Assembly: GCA_910577315.1 (NCBI GenBank)
Contig: CAJTME010000004.1
Span: 64,156-128,155, forward strand
DNA from: an uncultured Muribaculaceae bacterium
GTDB lineage: Bacteria; Bacteroidota; Bacteroidia; Bacteroidales; Muribaculaceae
Direction: 5' to 3'
DNA length: 64,000 bases
Of the stretch, positions 31,935-41,772 are shown piece after piece (position 1 is the stretch's first letter; each line of letters begins with the position of its first letter). The notes beneath the pieces were generated by a model. The model was not told the origin of the DNA and did no database searches. It saw nothing but the letters and a program-made list of their open reading frames with translations. A program made the translations under genes and the position numbers.

Positions 31935-33623
31935 ATGAAAAAATGTATTTTGACCGCTTTGGCGCTTGGAATGATGGTGCCTGCGGTAGCGGCCGAGGAC
32001 TTCGATTGGTCGAAGGCCACGGTGTATTTCGTGATAACGGACCGTTTCAGCAATGGAGACACCACAAACGACAACAACTATGGGCGCATAAACGACTATG
32101 GTTCCGAGCGCATGAATGCGGCTACGTTTCATGGCGGTGACTTCGCCGGAATGTTGGCCAAAGCCAGGGAGGGATATTTCAAAAAACTCGGAATTGATGT
32201 CGTATGGATGACCGATGTATATGAGCAGCTGCACGGGTGGATGTCGGGCAGCGGCAATGTGAACGATTTTCCACATTACGGCTACCACGGATATTATCCG
32301 CTCGACTATACGCAAATCGACAAGAACTATGGGACGGTAGAGGAATTCAGGGCTTTGGTGGATGAACTTCACTCGCAGGGCATCCGTGTCATGCTCGGGG
32401 CTAACCTGAACAATCCTGGATACCCCACTCTTTTGGATGCACAGCAGTACGGATTCGCTTCCATCGGTAATGTGACCGATGCAGCCGCCCACAACTCCGC
32501 CTGGAGTTACGATGATTGGGCTGCCGGTATGGGCGATTGGGCTGATTGGTGGACCCGTGAATGGCTTCGAACTCCCGACGAAAAATGGGATGAGTCAAAT
32601 CCGCTGACCACCACACTCTATGGTCTTCCCGACTTCAAGACGGAGAAAACCGAGGCGGTGAAAATTCCGGCGTTTCTTAAAAAGAAATGGGCGCGGGAGG
32701 AACACAGCAATGATGCATGGGTGAATCCAACGGCAGCGACACTCCGCGTTGACCGTGATGCCGCGCCCGCGGATTATGTCGTTGACTGGATTGCGGCGTG
32801 GGTCGAGGAGTTCGGCATAGACGGTTTCCGTTGCGACATTGTGGAGTATGTACACCTTCCGAGATGGCGACAGCTTAAAGACGCTTGCGATGCCGCGCTT
32901 GAAAAATGGCGCCGCAATCATCCTGACGACAGTGCCGCCAGCTGGACTGACAAGTTCTATATGACCGGCGACTGTGAATTCGCTTCTATCGACCGCCGTG
33001 ATGATTATGCTTCAGCCGGATTTTCGAGTCTCGTTAATTTCTATTTTCCGAAACGTGGCGACCTTGACGCAATCGTGGATGTATGGCAGCAATATGCCGA
33101 CAGCGTCACCGCCCACAGCGACTGGCATCCGTTCAGTTACCTGAACAATTCATATAACCGCGATGCCGATCCCAACCGAATGTCGGAATGTGGAATAACA
33201 CTGTTGCTCGCTCCGGGTGCAGTGCAGCTGTTCTACGGTGATGAGTCGGGCCGTGGTCTCAGTGATGCACAATATAACGTTGATGCCGCCCAGGCATTCC
33301 GTTCAGACATGAACTGGAACACGGCCGATACCGCATTGATGTCCCATTACGCTAAACTCGGCAACATACGTTCAGCCCACTCCTCAATCGGGCGGGGAAA
33401 ACAAACTACGCTCGATGCCCATACCTGCGCCAGGACTTTCGGCGAGGATACCGTGGTGATTACAGTCGCGCCAGTCGAAGGGCGCCCTGTGCCGGTGGGA
33501 GATTTCTTTAAGGACGGTGAAGATGTGGTCGATTTATATTCCGGGCAGAAGCTGAAGGTCGAGGACCATTCGCTGAAATTCATTCTCCGCGGTGCCAAAG
33601 TGGCTGTTTTTGCACGACCTTAG
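31935..33623 (+). CDS. Secreted MalS-like GH13 protein with degenerate active site
   Basis: 562 residues with signal peptide MKKCILTALALGMMVPAVAA. The fold is clearly GH13 and closest, from memory, to periplasmic alpha-amylase MalS: VYFVITDRFSNGDTTND (30-46), HGGDF, HGYYPLDYTQID, GLPDFKTE (230-237), DGFRCD (296-301), LLAPGAVQLFYGDES (424-438) and FRSDMNW. Catalytic positions are altered. Region I D..NH is GANLNN (Gly155 for Asp, Asn160 for His). Region III GE is GD (Asp346). Region IV HD is Ser406-Tyr407. Only Arg299 and the nucleophile position Asp301 remain. Hydrolysis is therefore unlikely; a starch- or maltodextrin-binding role is possible. The reading frame is intact, so this is not simple decay. 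Confidence 0.85.
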   Translation: MKKCILTALALGMMVPAVAAEDFDWSKATVYFVITDRFSNGDTTNDNNYGRINDYGSERMNAATFHGGDFAGMLAKAREGYFKKLGIDVVWMTDVYEQLHGWMSGSGNVNDFPHYGYHGYYPLDYTQIDKNYGTVEEFRALVDELHSQGIRVMLGANLNNPGYPTLLDAQQYGFASIGNVTDAAAHNSAWSYDDWAAGMGDWADWWTREWLRTPDEKWDESNPLTTTLYGLPDFKTEKTEAVKIPAFLKKKWAREEHSNDAWVNPTAATLRVDRDAAPADYVVDWIAAWVEEFGIDGFRCDIVEYVHLPRWRQLKDACDAALEKWRRNHPDDSAASWTDKFYMTGDCEFASIDRRDDYASAGFSSLVNFYFPKRGDLDAIVDVWQQYADSVTAHSDWHPFSYLNNSYNRDADPNRMSECGITLLLAPGAVQLFYGDESGRGLSDAQYNVDAAQAFRSDMNWNTADTALMSHYAKLGNIRSAHSSIGRGKQTTLDAHTCARTFGEDTVVITVAPVEGRPVPVGDFFKDGEDVVDLYSGQKLKVEDHSLKFILRGAKVAVFARP

Positions 33624-33632
33624 CCCCGGCGG

Positions 33633-33664
33633 TTTGGCTTTTCCAAGAAATAATCGTATCTTTG
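33633..33664 (+). promoter_or_regulatory. Promoter of purL
   Basis: TTTG (33633-33636), 20-base spacer, TATCTTTG (33657-33664); leader about 25 bases. No purine riboswitch is present. Confidence 0.8.
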
Positions 33665-33695
33665 CACCACCAATCCCACATCACATATATTATAT

Positions 33696-36600
33696 ATGAT
33701 TACTTTCTTCAAGAAGGATAGCCAAAAGGTGTTTCTCGTGCAGTCTGACCATAAGCTGGCAGGCGATGAGATTGACCGCCTCACGTGGCTGCTCGAAGGT
33801 GCAAAGCCTCTCGCAGCCCAGACTCTCAAAGGCCGTTTCGTAGGCCCCCGTAAAGAAATGATTACTCCTTGGAGCACCAATGCCGTTGAGATTTCCCAGA
33901 ACATGGGTCTCGGCGGCATTGCGCGTATCGAAGAGTTTGTGCGTGTCGCTCCCGAAGGGGATGCCCCGCACGACCCGATGCTCCAGCGTGTCTACGACGA
34001 CCTCCGCGCCGCCGCTTTCGAGACCAAGGACACGCCGGCTCCAATTGTATATATCGACGACATTTCGGCATATAACAAAAGCGAGGGCCTTGCCCTTTCG
34101 GCTGACGAGGAAAACTACCTGCGTCAGCTGGCGGAACGGCTTGGACGCCCTCTTACCGACAGCGAAGTTTTCGGCTTCTCGCAGGTCAATTCCGAGCACT
34201 GCCGTCATAAGATATTCAACGGCACGTTCATTGTCGACGGCAAGGAAATGCCATCGACCCTGTTCGGCCTCATTAAGAAAACCTCGAAAGAGAATCCCAA
34301 CGGCCTGGTTTCGGCCTACCGCGACAACGTGGCCTTCGTAAAAGGTCCGCGAATCGACCAGTTCTATCCCGCAAATCCTGACCGTCCTGATTATTTCGAG
34401 GAGCGTCCTGTGCAGACCGTGATCTCGCTCAAGGCCGAAACTCACAACTTCCCGACCACCGTCGAACCTTTCAATGGCGCGGCTACGGGTACGGGCGGCG
34501 AAATCCGTGACCGTCTCGGCGGCGGCCGCGCTTCCCTGCCTCTCGCAGGTACGGCTGTCTACATGACGTCATATCCCCGCCTTTCAGCCGAAAAGCGCTG
34601 GGAGCTGGCCATGAATCCCCGTGTATGGCTGTATCAAACTCCGGCCGAAATCCTCATCAAGGCTTCCAACGGTGCTTCGGACTTCGGCAACAAGTTCGGT
34701 CAACCGCTCATCTGCGGCTCTGTGCTCACGTTTGAGCATGCCGAGGATGGCCGTGTGTATGGCTATGACAAGGTAATCATGCTGGCCGGTGGCGTGGGAT
34801 ACGCCGACGCAAAAGATGCCCAAAAGGGCGAGCCCGAGGCCGGACAGAAGGTGGTCGTGGCCGGTGGTGACAACTACCGTATCGGTATGGGCGGCGGAGC
34901 CGTGTCGAGTGTCGATACGGGCAGCTATGCCAACGCTATCGAGCTCAACGCCGTGCAGCGCGCCAATCCCGAAATGCAGAAACGTGTTTCAAACGTGATC
35001 CGGGCCCTCGCCGAGTCGAAAGAGAATCCCATCGTCTCGATTCACGACCACGGCGCCGGCGGCCACCTCAACGCGCTTTCCGAGCTCGTAGAAGCGACTG
35101 GCGGACGCATCGACATGGGCGCCCTTCCTGTCGGAGACCCCACCCTCTCGGCCAAGGAAATCATTGGCAACGAGAGTCAGGAACGCATGGGCTTTATTAT
35201 AAATGCAGAGGACATTCCTTATGTTGAACGCATCGCGCAGCGCGAACGCGCCCCGATGTATGTCGTGGGCGAAACGACCGGCGACCACCGTTTTGTGTTT
35301 GAGCAACCTGACGGCGTCAAGCCCATCGACCTCGATATGGCCGATATGTTCGGTAACTCGCCCAAGACAGTGATGAACGACACCACCGTAAAACGCACTT
35401 ACAGCGAGCCCGAAGTTTCAGCCGATAAACTTGACCAATATCTTCGCGACGTTCTGTCGCTTGAGGCCGTAGCCTGCAAAGACTGGCTCACGAACAAGGT
35501 CGACCGATCCGTGACCGGCAAAATCGCCCGTCAGCAATGCCAGGGCGAATTGCAGTTGCCCTTGAGCGACTGTGGCGTCGTGGCTCTTGACTACCGTGGC
35601 CAAAAAGGCATCGCCACCTCAATCGGCCATGCGCCTCAGGCCGCGTTGGCCGACAGCGCCGCCGGTTCGGTGCTTGCCGTTGCCGAATCGCTCACCAATA
35701 TCGTTGGTGCCCAACTGGCCAAGGGTTTGAAGAGCGTGTCGCTCAGCGCCAACTGGATGTGGCCCTGCCGCAACGAAGGCGAGGATGCCGCCCTTTACCG
35801 CGCCGTGGAGGCTTGCTCGGATTTCGCCTGCTCGCTCGGTATCAACATCCCCACCGGCAAGGACTCCCTCTCGATGACTCAGAAATACGGTGATCAGCAG
35901 GTGCTCGCTCCCGGCACCGTCATCATCTCGGCTGCCGGCGAGGTATCCAATATCCGCCGCACGGTGTCGCCTGTTCTTGTCAACACTGCAAACTCCACCC
36001 TCTACTACATAGACTTCTCGTCCGATGAACTCAAACTCGGCGGCTCGGCTCTGGCGCAGACCCTCAACAAGGTCGGCTCGGCAGTGCCCACGGTTAAGGA
36101 CGCGGCCAAATTCGCCACCGCTTTTGACACCGTGCAGAAGCTCGTGAAAGGCCGCAAGCTGCTTGCCCTCCATGACATCAGCGCCGGCGGTCTGGCCACA
36201 GCGCTCCTTGAAATGGTCTTTGCCAACACCAAGGGCGGTCTTAAAGTCTATACCGACGGCTTCCGCGCATATGGCGAAACTGACCTCGTTAAGATTCTCT
36301 TTGCCGAGAATCCCGCAGTTCTCGTTCAGGTTGCCGATTCGGCCAAGGAATCTGTTGAAAAGATTCTTGATGAAGCCGGAGTGAAATACTTCCCTGTCGG
36401 CTGTCCTGCTGCCGAGCGCGTCATGATGCTCACCCATGGCGAACAGGAACACCTTGTCAACATCGACTCCATGCGCGACGTGTGGTACCGTCCCTCCTAC
36501 GAACTCGATACCATCCAGAGCGGTGCGGAATGTGCCGCCGAGCGCTTCGCCAACTATAAGCATCAGCCCCTGCGCTATGCCATTCCCGCTTCGTTCAAAG

Positions 36601-37409
36601 GCTCGCTCGAATCGATGGGACTTGCCTTTGGCCGAAAAGAACGCTCGGGCGTGCGTGCTGCCATCATCCGCGAAAAAGGCGTCAACGGCGACCGCGAGAT
36701 GGCGTATTCGCTCTTCCTGGCCGGTTTCGATGTGAAAGACGTACACATGACCGACCTCATGAGCGGACGCGAAACATTGGACGATGTCAACATGATTGTG
36801 TTCTGTGGCGGTTTCTCGAACAGCGACGTGCTTGGTTCCGCCAAAGGCTGGGCCAGCGGATTCCGTTGGAACGAACAGGCCCGCGCCACTCTTGAACGCT
36901 TCTATTCACGCCCCGACACCCTCAGCCTCGGTATCTGCAACGGCTGTCAGCTGATGATTGAGCTTGGACTCATCAAGAGCAACCGCGAAGGTGCCCGTCC
37001 CGTGAAAATGGAACACAACCGCTCACATAAGTTCGAGTCGAACTTCCTCGGCCTCACCATTCCGAGCAATCCCAGCGTCATGCTCGGTTCGCTCGAGGGC
37101 ATGCGCCTCGGCATCTGGGTGGCTCACGGCGAAGGCAAATTCAACCTCCCCGGCTCGCTGAGCGACTACAATATCGTTGCCCGTTATTCTTACAAGGCTT
37201 ATCCCGGCAATCCTAACGGTTCAGTCGGAGCCGTCGCCGGTATCTGCTCGGCCGACGGCCGTCACCTGGCCATGATGCCTCACCTCGAACGCGCCATCTT
37301 CCCGTGGCAGTGCGGCTACTATCCCCGCACCCGCCGCAACGATGAGGCAACCCCTTGGCTCCAGGCCTTCGTCAACGCCCGCCGCTGGATTGAAGAAAAC
37401 CGCAAGTAA
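33696..37409 (+). CDS. purL: Phosphoribosylformylglycinamidine synthase, single-chain type
   Basis: ATP- and glutamine-dependent fourth step of purine synthesis. 1237 residues, the large fused form containing PurS-like N-terminus (~1-150), linker, two AIRS-type domains (SEVFGFSQVNSEHCRHKIFNG, ETHNFPTTVEPFNGAATGTGGEIRD, IHDHGAGGHLNALSELVE, HDISAGGLATALLEM) and a C-terminal glutaminase (~975-1237). Predicted glutaminase triad: Cys1081 in GICNGCQLM, His1196 and Glu1198 in MPHLERA. A single-gene unit with its own promoter and terminator. Formyl groups for the pathway derive from FolD. Confidence 0.97.
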   Translation: MITFFKKDSQKVFLVQSDHKLAGDEIDRLTWLLEGAKPLAAQTLKGRFVGPRKEMITPWSTNAVEISQNMGLGGIARIEEFVRVAPEGDAPHDPMLQRVYDDLRAAAFETKDTPAPIVYIDDISAYNKSEGLALSADEENYLRQLAERLGRPLTDSEVFGFSQVNSEHCRHKIFNGTFIVDGKEMPSTLFGLIKKTSKENPNGLVSAYRDNVAFVKGPRIDQFYPANPDRPDYFEERPVQTVISLKAETHNFPTTVEPFNGAATGTGGEIRDRLGGGRASLPLAGTAVYMTSYPRLSAEKRWELAMNPRVWLYQTPAEILIKASNGASDFGNKFGQPLICGSVLTFEHAEDGRVYGYDKVIMLAGGVGYADAKDAQKGEPEAGQKVVVAGGDNYRIGMGGGAVSSVDTGSYANAIELNAVQRANPEMQKRVSNVIRALAESKENPIVSIHDHGAGGHLNALSELVEATGGRIDMGALPVGDPTLSAKEIIGNESQERMGFIINAEDIPYVERIAQRERAPMYVVGETTGDHRFVFEQPDGVKPIDLDMADMFGNSPKTVMNDTTVKRTYSEPEVSADKLDQYLRDVLSLEAVACKDWLTNKVDRSVTGKIARQQCQGELQLPLSDCGVVALDYRGQKGIATSIGHAPQAALADSAAGSVLAVAESLTNIVGAQLAKGLKSVSLSANWMWPCRNEGEDAALYRAVEACSDFACSLGINIPTGKDSLSMTQKYGDQQVLAPGTVIISAAGEVSNIRRTVSPVLVNTANSTLYYIDFSSDELKLGGSALAQTLNKVGSAVPTVKDAAKFATAFDTVQKLVKGRKLLALHDISAGGLATALLEMVFANTKGGLKVYTDGFRAYGETDLVKILFAENPAVLVQVADSAKESVEKILDEAGVKYFPVGCPAAERVMMLTHGEQEHLVNIDSMRDVWYRPSYELDTIQSGAECAAERFANYKHQPLRYAIPASFKGSLESMGLAFGRKERSGVRAAIIREKGVNGDREMAYSLFLAGFDVKDVHMTDLMSGRETLDDVNMIVFCGGFSNSDVLGSAKGWASGFRWNEQARATLERFYSRPDTLSLGICNGCQLMIELGLIKSNREGARPVKMEHNRSHKFESNFLGLTIPSNPSVMLGSLEGMRLGIWVAHGEGKFNLPGSLSDYNIVARYSYKAYPGNPNGSVGAVAGICSADGRHLAMMPHLERAIFPWQCGYYPRTRRNDEATPWLQAFVNARRWIEENRK

Positions 37410-37431
37410 AACATTCATCACCTGATACATG

Positions 37432-37465
37432 AAAAGCGTCCGACATCGCGTCGGGCGCTTTTCTT
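37432..37465 (+). terminator. Terminator after purL
   Basis: AAAAGCGTCCGAC (37432-37444) with GTCGGGCGCTTTT (37450-37462), one G-U pair, ending in a T-run; symmetric A/T flanks suggest it could work in both directions. Confidence 0.85.
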
Positions 37466-37500
37466 CAATTCAAACTACAAATTTATAGGACTTTTATCGT

Positions 37501-37716
37501 TTATGCTCCAAGATAGAATGCACGTGACTGTGACCACCCCTGCGAGGAGTTACGGATGGTGAGCGTCACCATGCCGGGGCGCGCCATCGGCGAGTTACGT
37601 ACCTTTGAGATTAATTCGCCGAGCGAGGCGACCCCGGTGCCGACGAAGTTGAAAATTTGCTCGCCCATTATGGAGGCCGAAGCAAAGAGATTGTCAGAGG
37701 AAGAGATGGTTGCCAT
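37501..37716 (-). CDS. Small hypothetical protein, 71 residues
   Basis: Composition is protein-like: MATISSSDNLFASASIMGEQIFNFVGTGVASLGELISKV, then a short RPGMVTLTIRNSSQGWSQSR segment with alternating hydrophobic residues. There is no signal peptide, cysteine motif or clear membrane helix. A -7 box TAACTTTG lies 44 bases upstream, and the coding part ends next to the bidirectional-looking purL terminator. Family not recognised. Confidence 0.6.
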   Translation of the reverse strand: MATISSSDNLFASASIMGEQIFNFVGTGVASLGELISKVRNSPMARPGMVTLTIRNSSQGWSQSRAFYLGA

Positions 37717-37759
37717 AATCTTTATCGTTTAATTGTTTGTTTAAGTCTTATTGACATTG

Positions 37760-37767
37760 CAAAGTTA
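37760..37767 (-). promoter_or_regulatory. Predicted -7 box of the 71-residue gene
   Basis: TAACTTTG on the minus strand, 43 bases before the start; no clear -33 box. Divergent from the transglycosylase promoter. Confidence 0.5.
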
Positions 37768-37849
37768 CGCCCGGTTATGTGCCATTATGATGCGCATATA
37801 TGTTAATTGAAATTAAACAAGAATTAACAATGGACGATTGGCGAAAATC

Positions 37850-37880
37850 TTGGCTGAATGTCAGAAATTTTGTAACTTTG
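37850..37880 (+). promoter_or_regulatory. Promoter of the transglycosylase-uvrA pair
   Basis: TTG (37850-37852), 20-base spacer, TAACTTTG (37873-37880); leader about 25 bases. Confidence 0.75.
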
Positions 37881-37910
37881 TAAGAATTACGTACAATTAG
37901 ACATATAAAG

Positions 37911-38870
37911 ATGAAATCCAAATATATCCCAGTGTCCATAGCGGCTGCCTGTCTGGCGGCTTTTATGGCTGTTTCAACCCCTGAGCTGACAGCACAGTCG
38001 TCAAGCCCCCTTTTCTCGGGCGTTATCAATCCCCCTACTCCCTCCAAAGTTACTATCTGCGGTCAGGACGTGAGCCTTGACCCTCTTGACTATGCGGAAC
38101 GTTACGACCGCGAGATTACCTCGCTGGCCTATACCCACGGCAACACCCTGCTGATGATTAAACGGGCCAACCGCTATTTCCCCCAGCTTATTCCCATCCT
38201 GCGCAACAACGGTGTGCCCGACGACCTCGTTTACCTTGCCTGTGTTGAAAGTACCCTCAATCCACGCGCATATTCTCCGGCAAAGGCTGCCGGAATATGG
38301 CAATTCATACCTTCGACGGCAAAGGAATATGGCCTTGAAGTGAGCGATGAGGTTGACGAGCGGTATAACATTGAGAAGGCCACAGCCGCAGCATGCCGTT
38401 ACTTTAAGAAAGCTCTTGCAAAGTATGGTGGCAACTGGAACTCGGTGTTCGCCGCCTACAACGGCGGAATGTCGCGTATAACCACCCAGCTCGACGCGCA
38501 ATTGGCAAATAATGCGCTCGAACTATACCTTGTGGATGAAACCCAGCGCTATCCATTCCGCATCATGGCTACCAAGGCCATAATGGAGAATCCGGCAGCC
38601 TACGGCTTCAAGCTCACCGCTGATCAGCTCTATCTGCCGAGAGAGGTTAAGATTGTCGAGGTGAGCGGTCCGGTTGACAGCTGGGCGGAATGGGCCAAAG
38701 CACAGGGCATCTCATACTGTGACCTACGCGAGGAGAATCCATGGATCCGCGCCCCCAAGCTCACCAACAAAGCCGGTAAGACATACCAGGTTCGTGTGCC
38801 CCTCAAGGAATCGTTGAAGCGCTCCACAGCCAAGCGCTCGGTATATAACCCCAAATGGATCGTTAAATGA
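37911..38870 (+). CDS. Lytic murein transglycosylase (MltD/SLT type)
   Basis: 319 residues with signal peptide (MKSKYIPVSIAAACLAAFMAVSTPELTAQ). The SLT domain spans ~90-230; catalytic Glu113 lies in ACVESTLNPRAYSPAKAAGIWQF and the downstream AAYNGG motif (~176-181) is intact. It cleaves peptidoglycan glycan strands to anhydromuropeptides. No lipobox and no LysM repeats, although the C-terminal ~60 residues (GISYCDLREENPWIRAPKLTNKAGKTYQVRVP) look like a single degenerate LysM-type element. The stop overlaps the uvrA start by 4 bases. Confidence 0.88.
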   Translation: MKSKYIPVSIAAACLAAFMAVSTPELTAQSSSPLFSGVINPPTPSKVTICGQDVSLDPLDYAERYDREITSLAYTHGNTLLMIKRANRYFPQLIPILRNNGVPDDLVYLACVESTLNPRAYSPAKAAGIWQFIPSTAKEYGLEVSDEVDERYNIEKATAAACRYFKKALAKYGGNWNSVFAAYNGGMSRITTQLDAQLANNALELYLVDETQRYPFRIMATKAIMENPAAYGFKLTADQLYLPREVKIVEVSGPVDSWAEWAKAQGISYCDLREENPWIRAPKLTNKAGKTYQVRVPLKESLKRSTAKRSVYNPKWIVK

Positions 38871-41692
38871 GCAATGCCCGCAAGCCTGACCTCTCGTCGC
38901 CGCTGCGGGTAATCGGAGCGAGAGTCAACAACCTCAAGAACATAGACGTCGACATTCCGCACGACGCCCTTACGGTGATTACCGGCCTATCTGGGTCGGG
39001 AAAGTCGTCGTTGGCTTTCGACACCATATTTGCCGAAGGCCAAAGGCGCTACATAGAGACCTTCTCGGCATATGCCCGCAACATGCTCGGCAATCTGGAG
39101 CGTCCCGACGTTGACCACATATCGGGGCTGAGTCCTGTAATTGCCATCGAGCAGAAAACCGTGAACCGCAACCCGCGTTCAACCATAGGCACCACCACCG
39201 AGATTTATGACTTCCTTCGTCTGCTTTATGCCCGCGCCGGGCATGCCCGCTCATATCTTTCGGGGCATGAGATGGTGAGGTATTCCGACGACAAGATTGT
39301 CAGCCTGATTCTTGAAAAGTTCGATGGGCGCAGGATTTATATCCTCGCTCCCTTGGTCAAGAACCGAAAGGGTCATTATAAAGAACTGTTCGAGACATTG
39401 CATAAGAAAGGCTTCCTGCGCGTCAGAGTGGATGGAGAGCTTATGGAAATAGTGCCCGGAATGAAACTCGACCGTTATAAGAACCACTCCGTCGAGCTGG
39501 TGGTGGACCGTCTGAAAGTTTCCGAAAAAGACTCGCAGCGGTTGCGCGATACCGTTCAGTCTGCTCTCGCCCAAGGCGACAAACAGGTGATGATTTACGA
39601 TGTCGAGCACGATTCCGTGTCGCACTATTCCCAGCATCTGATGGACCCTGTGAGCGGCCTGTCATATCGTGAACCCGCCCCTCACAACTTCTCGTTCAAT
39701 TCTCCTCAGGGATATTGTCCCAAATGCAAGGGGCTCGGTTTTGTAAACCTCATTGACAAATCGAAGATTATCCCCGACGAGAACCTTTCGATTTATGACG
39801 GCGCCTTCACTCCGCTCGGAAAATACAAGAACACGACAATCTTCTGGCAGATTTCAGCCATTTGCGAGGCTCATGGGGCCTCGCTGCGCACTCCCGTAAA
39901 AGACCTTCCTGAAGATGCCTTGGACGAGATTCTCAACGGAACCGACCGGCGCCTCGAGATAAAGAACGAATCGCTCGGCACCATATCGCCGGTCGGATCG
40001 TATGAAGGACTGGTAAAATACATCGAGATGCAGCAGAGCGACGATGCCGGCTCGACTGCGCAGAAATGGAGCGGACAGTTCTATACACGCACCGAGTGCC
40101 CCGAATGTCATGGCGACAGACTTAACCGCGAGGCGCTGCATTTCTTTGTCGACGGCATGAACATCGCCCAATTGTGCCGTTTTGACATCGGGCGCCTTTA
40201 TGAATGGTCCACCGGGGTGCTTGACCGCCTTGACGACCGTGACCGCAAGGTCGCCGCCGAGATAATGAAAGAGATAACCACAAGGTTGCGTTTTCTCGTG
40301 GATGTCGGTCTGGAATATTTGCAGCTAAACCGCGCGTCGGCAACTTTGTCGGGCGGAGAGAGCCAGCGCATACGCCTTGCGACACAGCTCGGGTCGGAGC
40401 TTGTCAATGTTCTGTATATACTCGACGAGCCGTCCATCGGGCTGCATCAGCGCGACAACCGCCGCCTTATCGACTCGCTGAAACGCTTGCGCGACGCCAA
40501 TAACTCCATCATTGTGGTCGAGCATGACAAGGACATAATGCTCGAGGCCGACTATGTGGTTGACATCGGTCCGGGAGCGGGTCGCAAGGGAGGCGAGGTT
40601 GTGTTTGCCGGTACCCCCGCCGAAATGCTTGGGAGCGGCACGCTGACGGCAAGCTATCTAAACGGCTCGCGTACCATCCCCACTCCCGAAGTGCGCCGTC
40701 AGGGCAACGGCAAGACACTCGAATTACTGGGCTGCACCGGGCATAATCTTAAAGACGTCGATTTCACACTTCCGCTCGGCACCTTCACCTGCGTGGCCGG
40801 TGTGAGCGGCTCTGGCAAATCTTCGCTCGTAAACGCCACTCTTGAGCCAATCCTTTCGGCGAAATTCTACCGCTCGTTGCGTCAGCCGCTTCCCTACTGC
40901 GAACTTCGCGGCATCGAGAACATCGATAAGGTCGTGACTGTCGACCAGTCTCCACTTGGACGTACTCCGCGCTCCAATCCGGCGACATATACGGGTGTGT
41001 TCACCGACATCCGCAATCTGTTTGTAGGACTTCCCGAGGCAAAGATACGCGGATACAAGCCGGGCCGATTCTCGTTCAACGTGGCCGGCGGCCGCTGCGA
41101 GGCGTGCGGCGGCAACGGCTACAAGACCATTGAAATGAACTTCCTGCCCGACGTGCTTGTCCCTTGCGAGGTGTGCCACGGCAAGCGTTATAACCGCGAA
41201 ACCCTCGAGGTGCGGTATAAGGGCAAGTCGATTGCCGACGTCCTCGACATGACCATTAACCAGGCCGTTGAATTTTTTGCTGGCGTACCCAAGATTCTTA
41301 AAAAAATCCAGGTATTGCAGGACATCGGCCTCGGCTACATCAAGCTGGGACAGCCTTCATCAACCCTTTCAGGCGGCGAGAACCAGCGTGTGAAACTTGC
41401 AACGGAGCTTGCCAAGAAAGACACCGGCAAGACGCTGTTTATCCTTGATGAGCCTACGACGGGATTGCATTTTGAAGACATCCGCACACTGCTGGGAATC
41501 CTCAACAAGCTTGTTGACCGGGGCAACACGGTTCTTGTCATTGAGCACAACACCGACGTGTTGCGTTCGGCCGACCACATCATTGACATGGGCCCTGACG
41601 GCGGAGCCGGGGGCGGACGCATACTCGCATCAGGCACACCGGAACAAATCGCGGCAGGAAACTCACCCACTGCAAAATACATTTTTGAATGA
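38867..41692 (+). CDS. uvrA: Excinuclease ABC subunit UvrA
   Basis: DNA damage sensor of nucleotide excision repair, 941 residues. Two ABC ATPase modules: Walker A GLSGSGKSSLAFDT (~41-54) and GVSGSGKSSLVNATL (~645); signatures LSGGESQRIRLA and LSGGENQRVKLA; Walker B ILDEPSIGLH and ILDEPTTGLH. Zinc-finger cysteines are seen in CPKCKGLGF…CPECHGDRL and CEACGGNGYKTIEMNFLPD…CEVCHGKRYN. It is coupled (ATGA) to a peptidoglycan enzyme gene, an unusual partner. No terminator hairpin is evident after it. Confidence 0.98.
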   Translation: MSNARKPDLSSPLRVIGARVNNLKNIDVDIPHDALTVITGLSGSGKSSLAFDTIFAEGQRRYIETFSAYARNMLGNLERPDVDHISGLSPVIAIEQKTVNRNPRSTIGTTTEIYDFLRLLYARAGHARSYLSGHEMVRYSDDKIVSLILEKFDGRRIYILAPLVKNRKGHYKELFETLHKKGFLRVRVDGELMEIVPGMKLDRYKNHSVELVVDRLKVSEKDSQRLRDTVQSALAQGDKQVMIYDVEHDSVSHYSQHLMDPVSGLSYREPAPHNFSFNSPQGYCPKCKGLGFVNLIDKSKIIPDENLSIYDGAFTPLGKYKNTTIFWQISAICEAHGASLRTPVKDLPEDALDEILNGTDRRLEIKNESLGTISPVGSYEGLVKYIEMQQSDDAGSTAQKWSGQFYTRTECPECHGDRLNREALHFFVDGMNIAQLCRFDIGRLYEWSTGVLDRLDDRDRKVAAEIMKEITTRLRFLVDVGLEYLQLNRASATLSGGESQRIRLATQLGSELVNVLYILDEPSIGLHQRDNRRLIDSLKRLRDANNSIIVVEHDKDIMLEADYVVDIGPGAGRKGGEVVFAGTPAEMLGSGTLTASYLNGSRTIPTPEVRRQGNGKTLELLGCTGHNLKDVDFTLPLGTFTCVAGVSGSGKSSLVNATLEPILSAKFYRSLRQPLPYCELRGIENIDKVVTVDQSPLGRTPRSNPATYTGVFTDIRNLFVGLPEAKIRGYKPGRFSFNVAGGRCEACGGNGYKTIEMNFLPDVLVPCEVCHGKRYNRETLEVRYKGKSIADVLDMTINQAVEFFAGVPKILKKIQVLQDIGLGYIKLGQPSSTLSGGENQRVKLATELAKKDTGKTLFILDEPTTGLHFEDIRTLLGILNKLVDRGNTVLVIEHNTDVLRSADHIIDMGPDGGAGGGRILASGTPEQIAAGNSPTAKYIFE

Positions 41693-41736
41693 TCCGGGTG
41701 TCGGAACGTATCTCTAAAATAATGTAAGATTTTTTA

Positions 41737-41766
41737 TTGCCGAATGGAAATTATGTGTTAACTTTG
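41737..41766 (+). promoter_or_regulatory. Promoter of glnN
   Basis: TTG (41737-41739), 19-base spacer, TAACTTTG (41759-41766). It leaves a leader of about 265 bases before the glnN ATG. Confidence 0.75.
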
Positions 41767-41772
41767 CGGCAT

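Noticed and set aside
31090..33623. LuxR regulator and MalS-like gene as a single operon
   Set aside because: A good promoter (31888-31918) lies directly before the MalS-like gene, so joint transcription is possible but not required.
35619..36746. 375-codon open frame antisense to purL
   Set aside because: Lies entirely opposite a well-supported gene, with no domain and no promoter.
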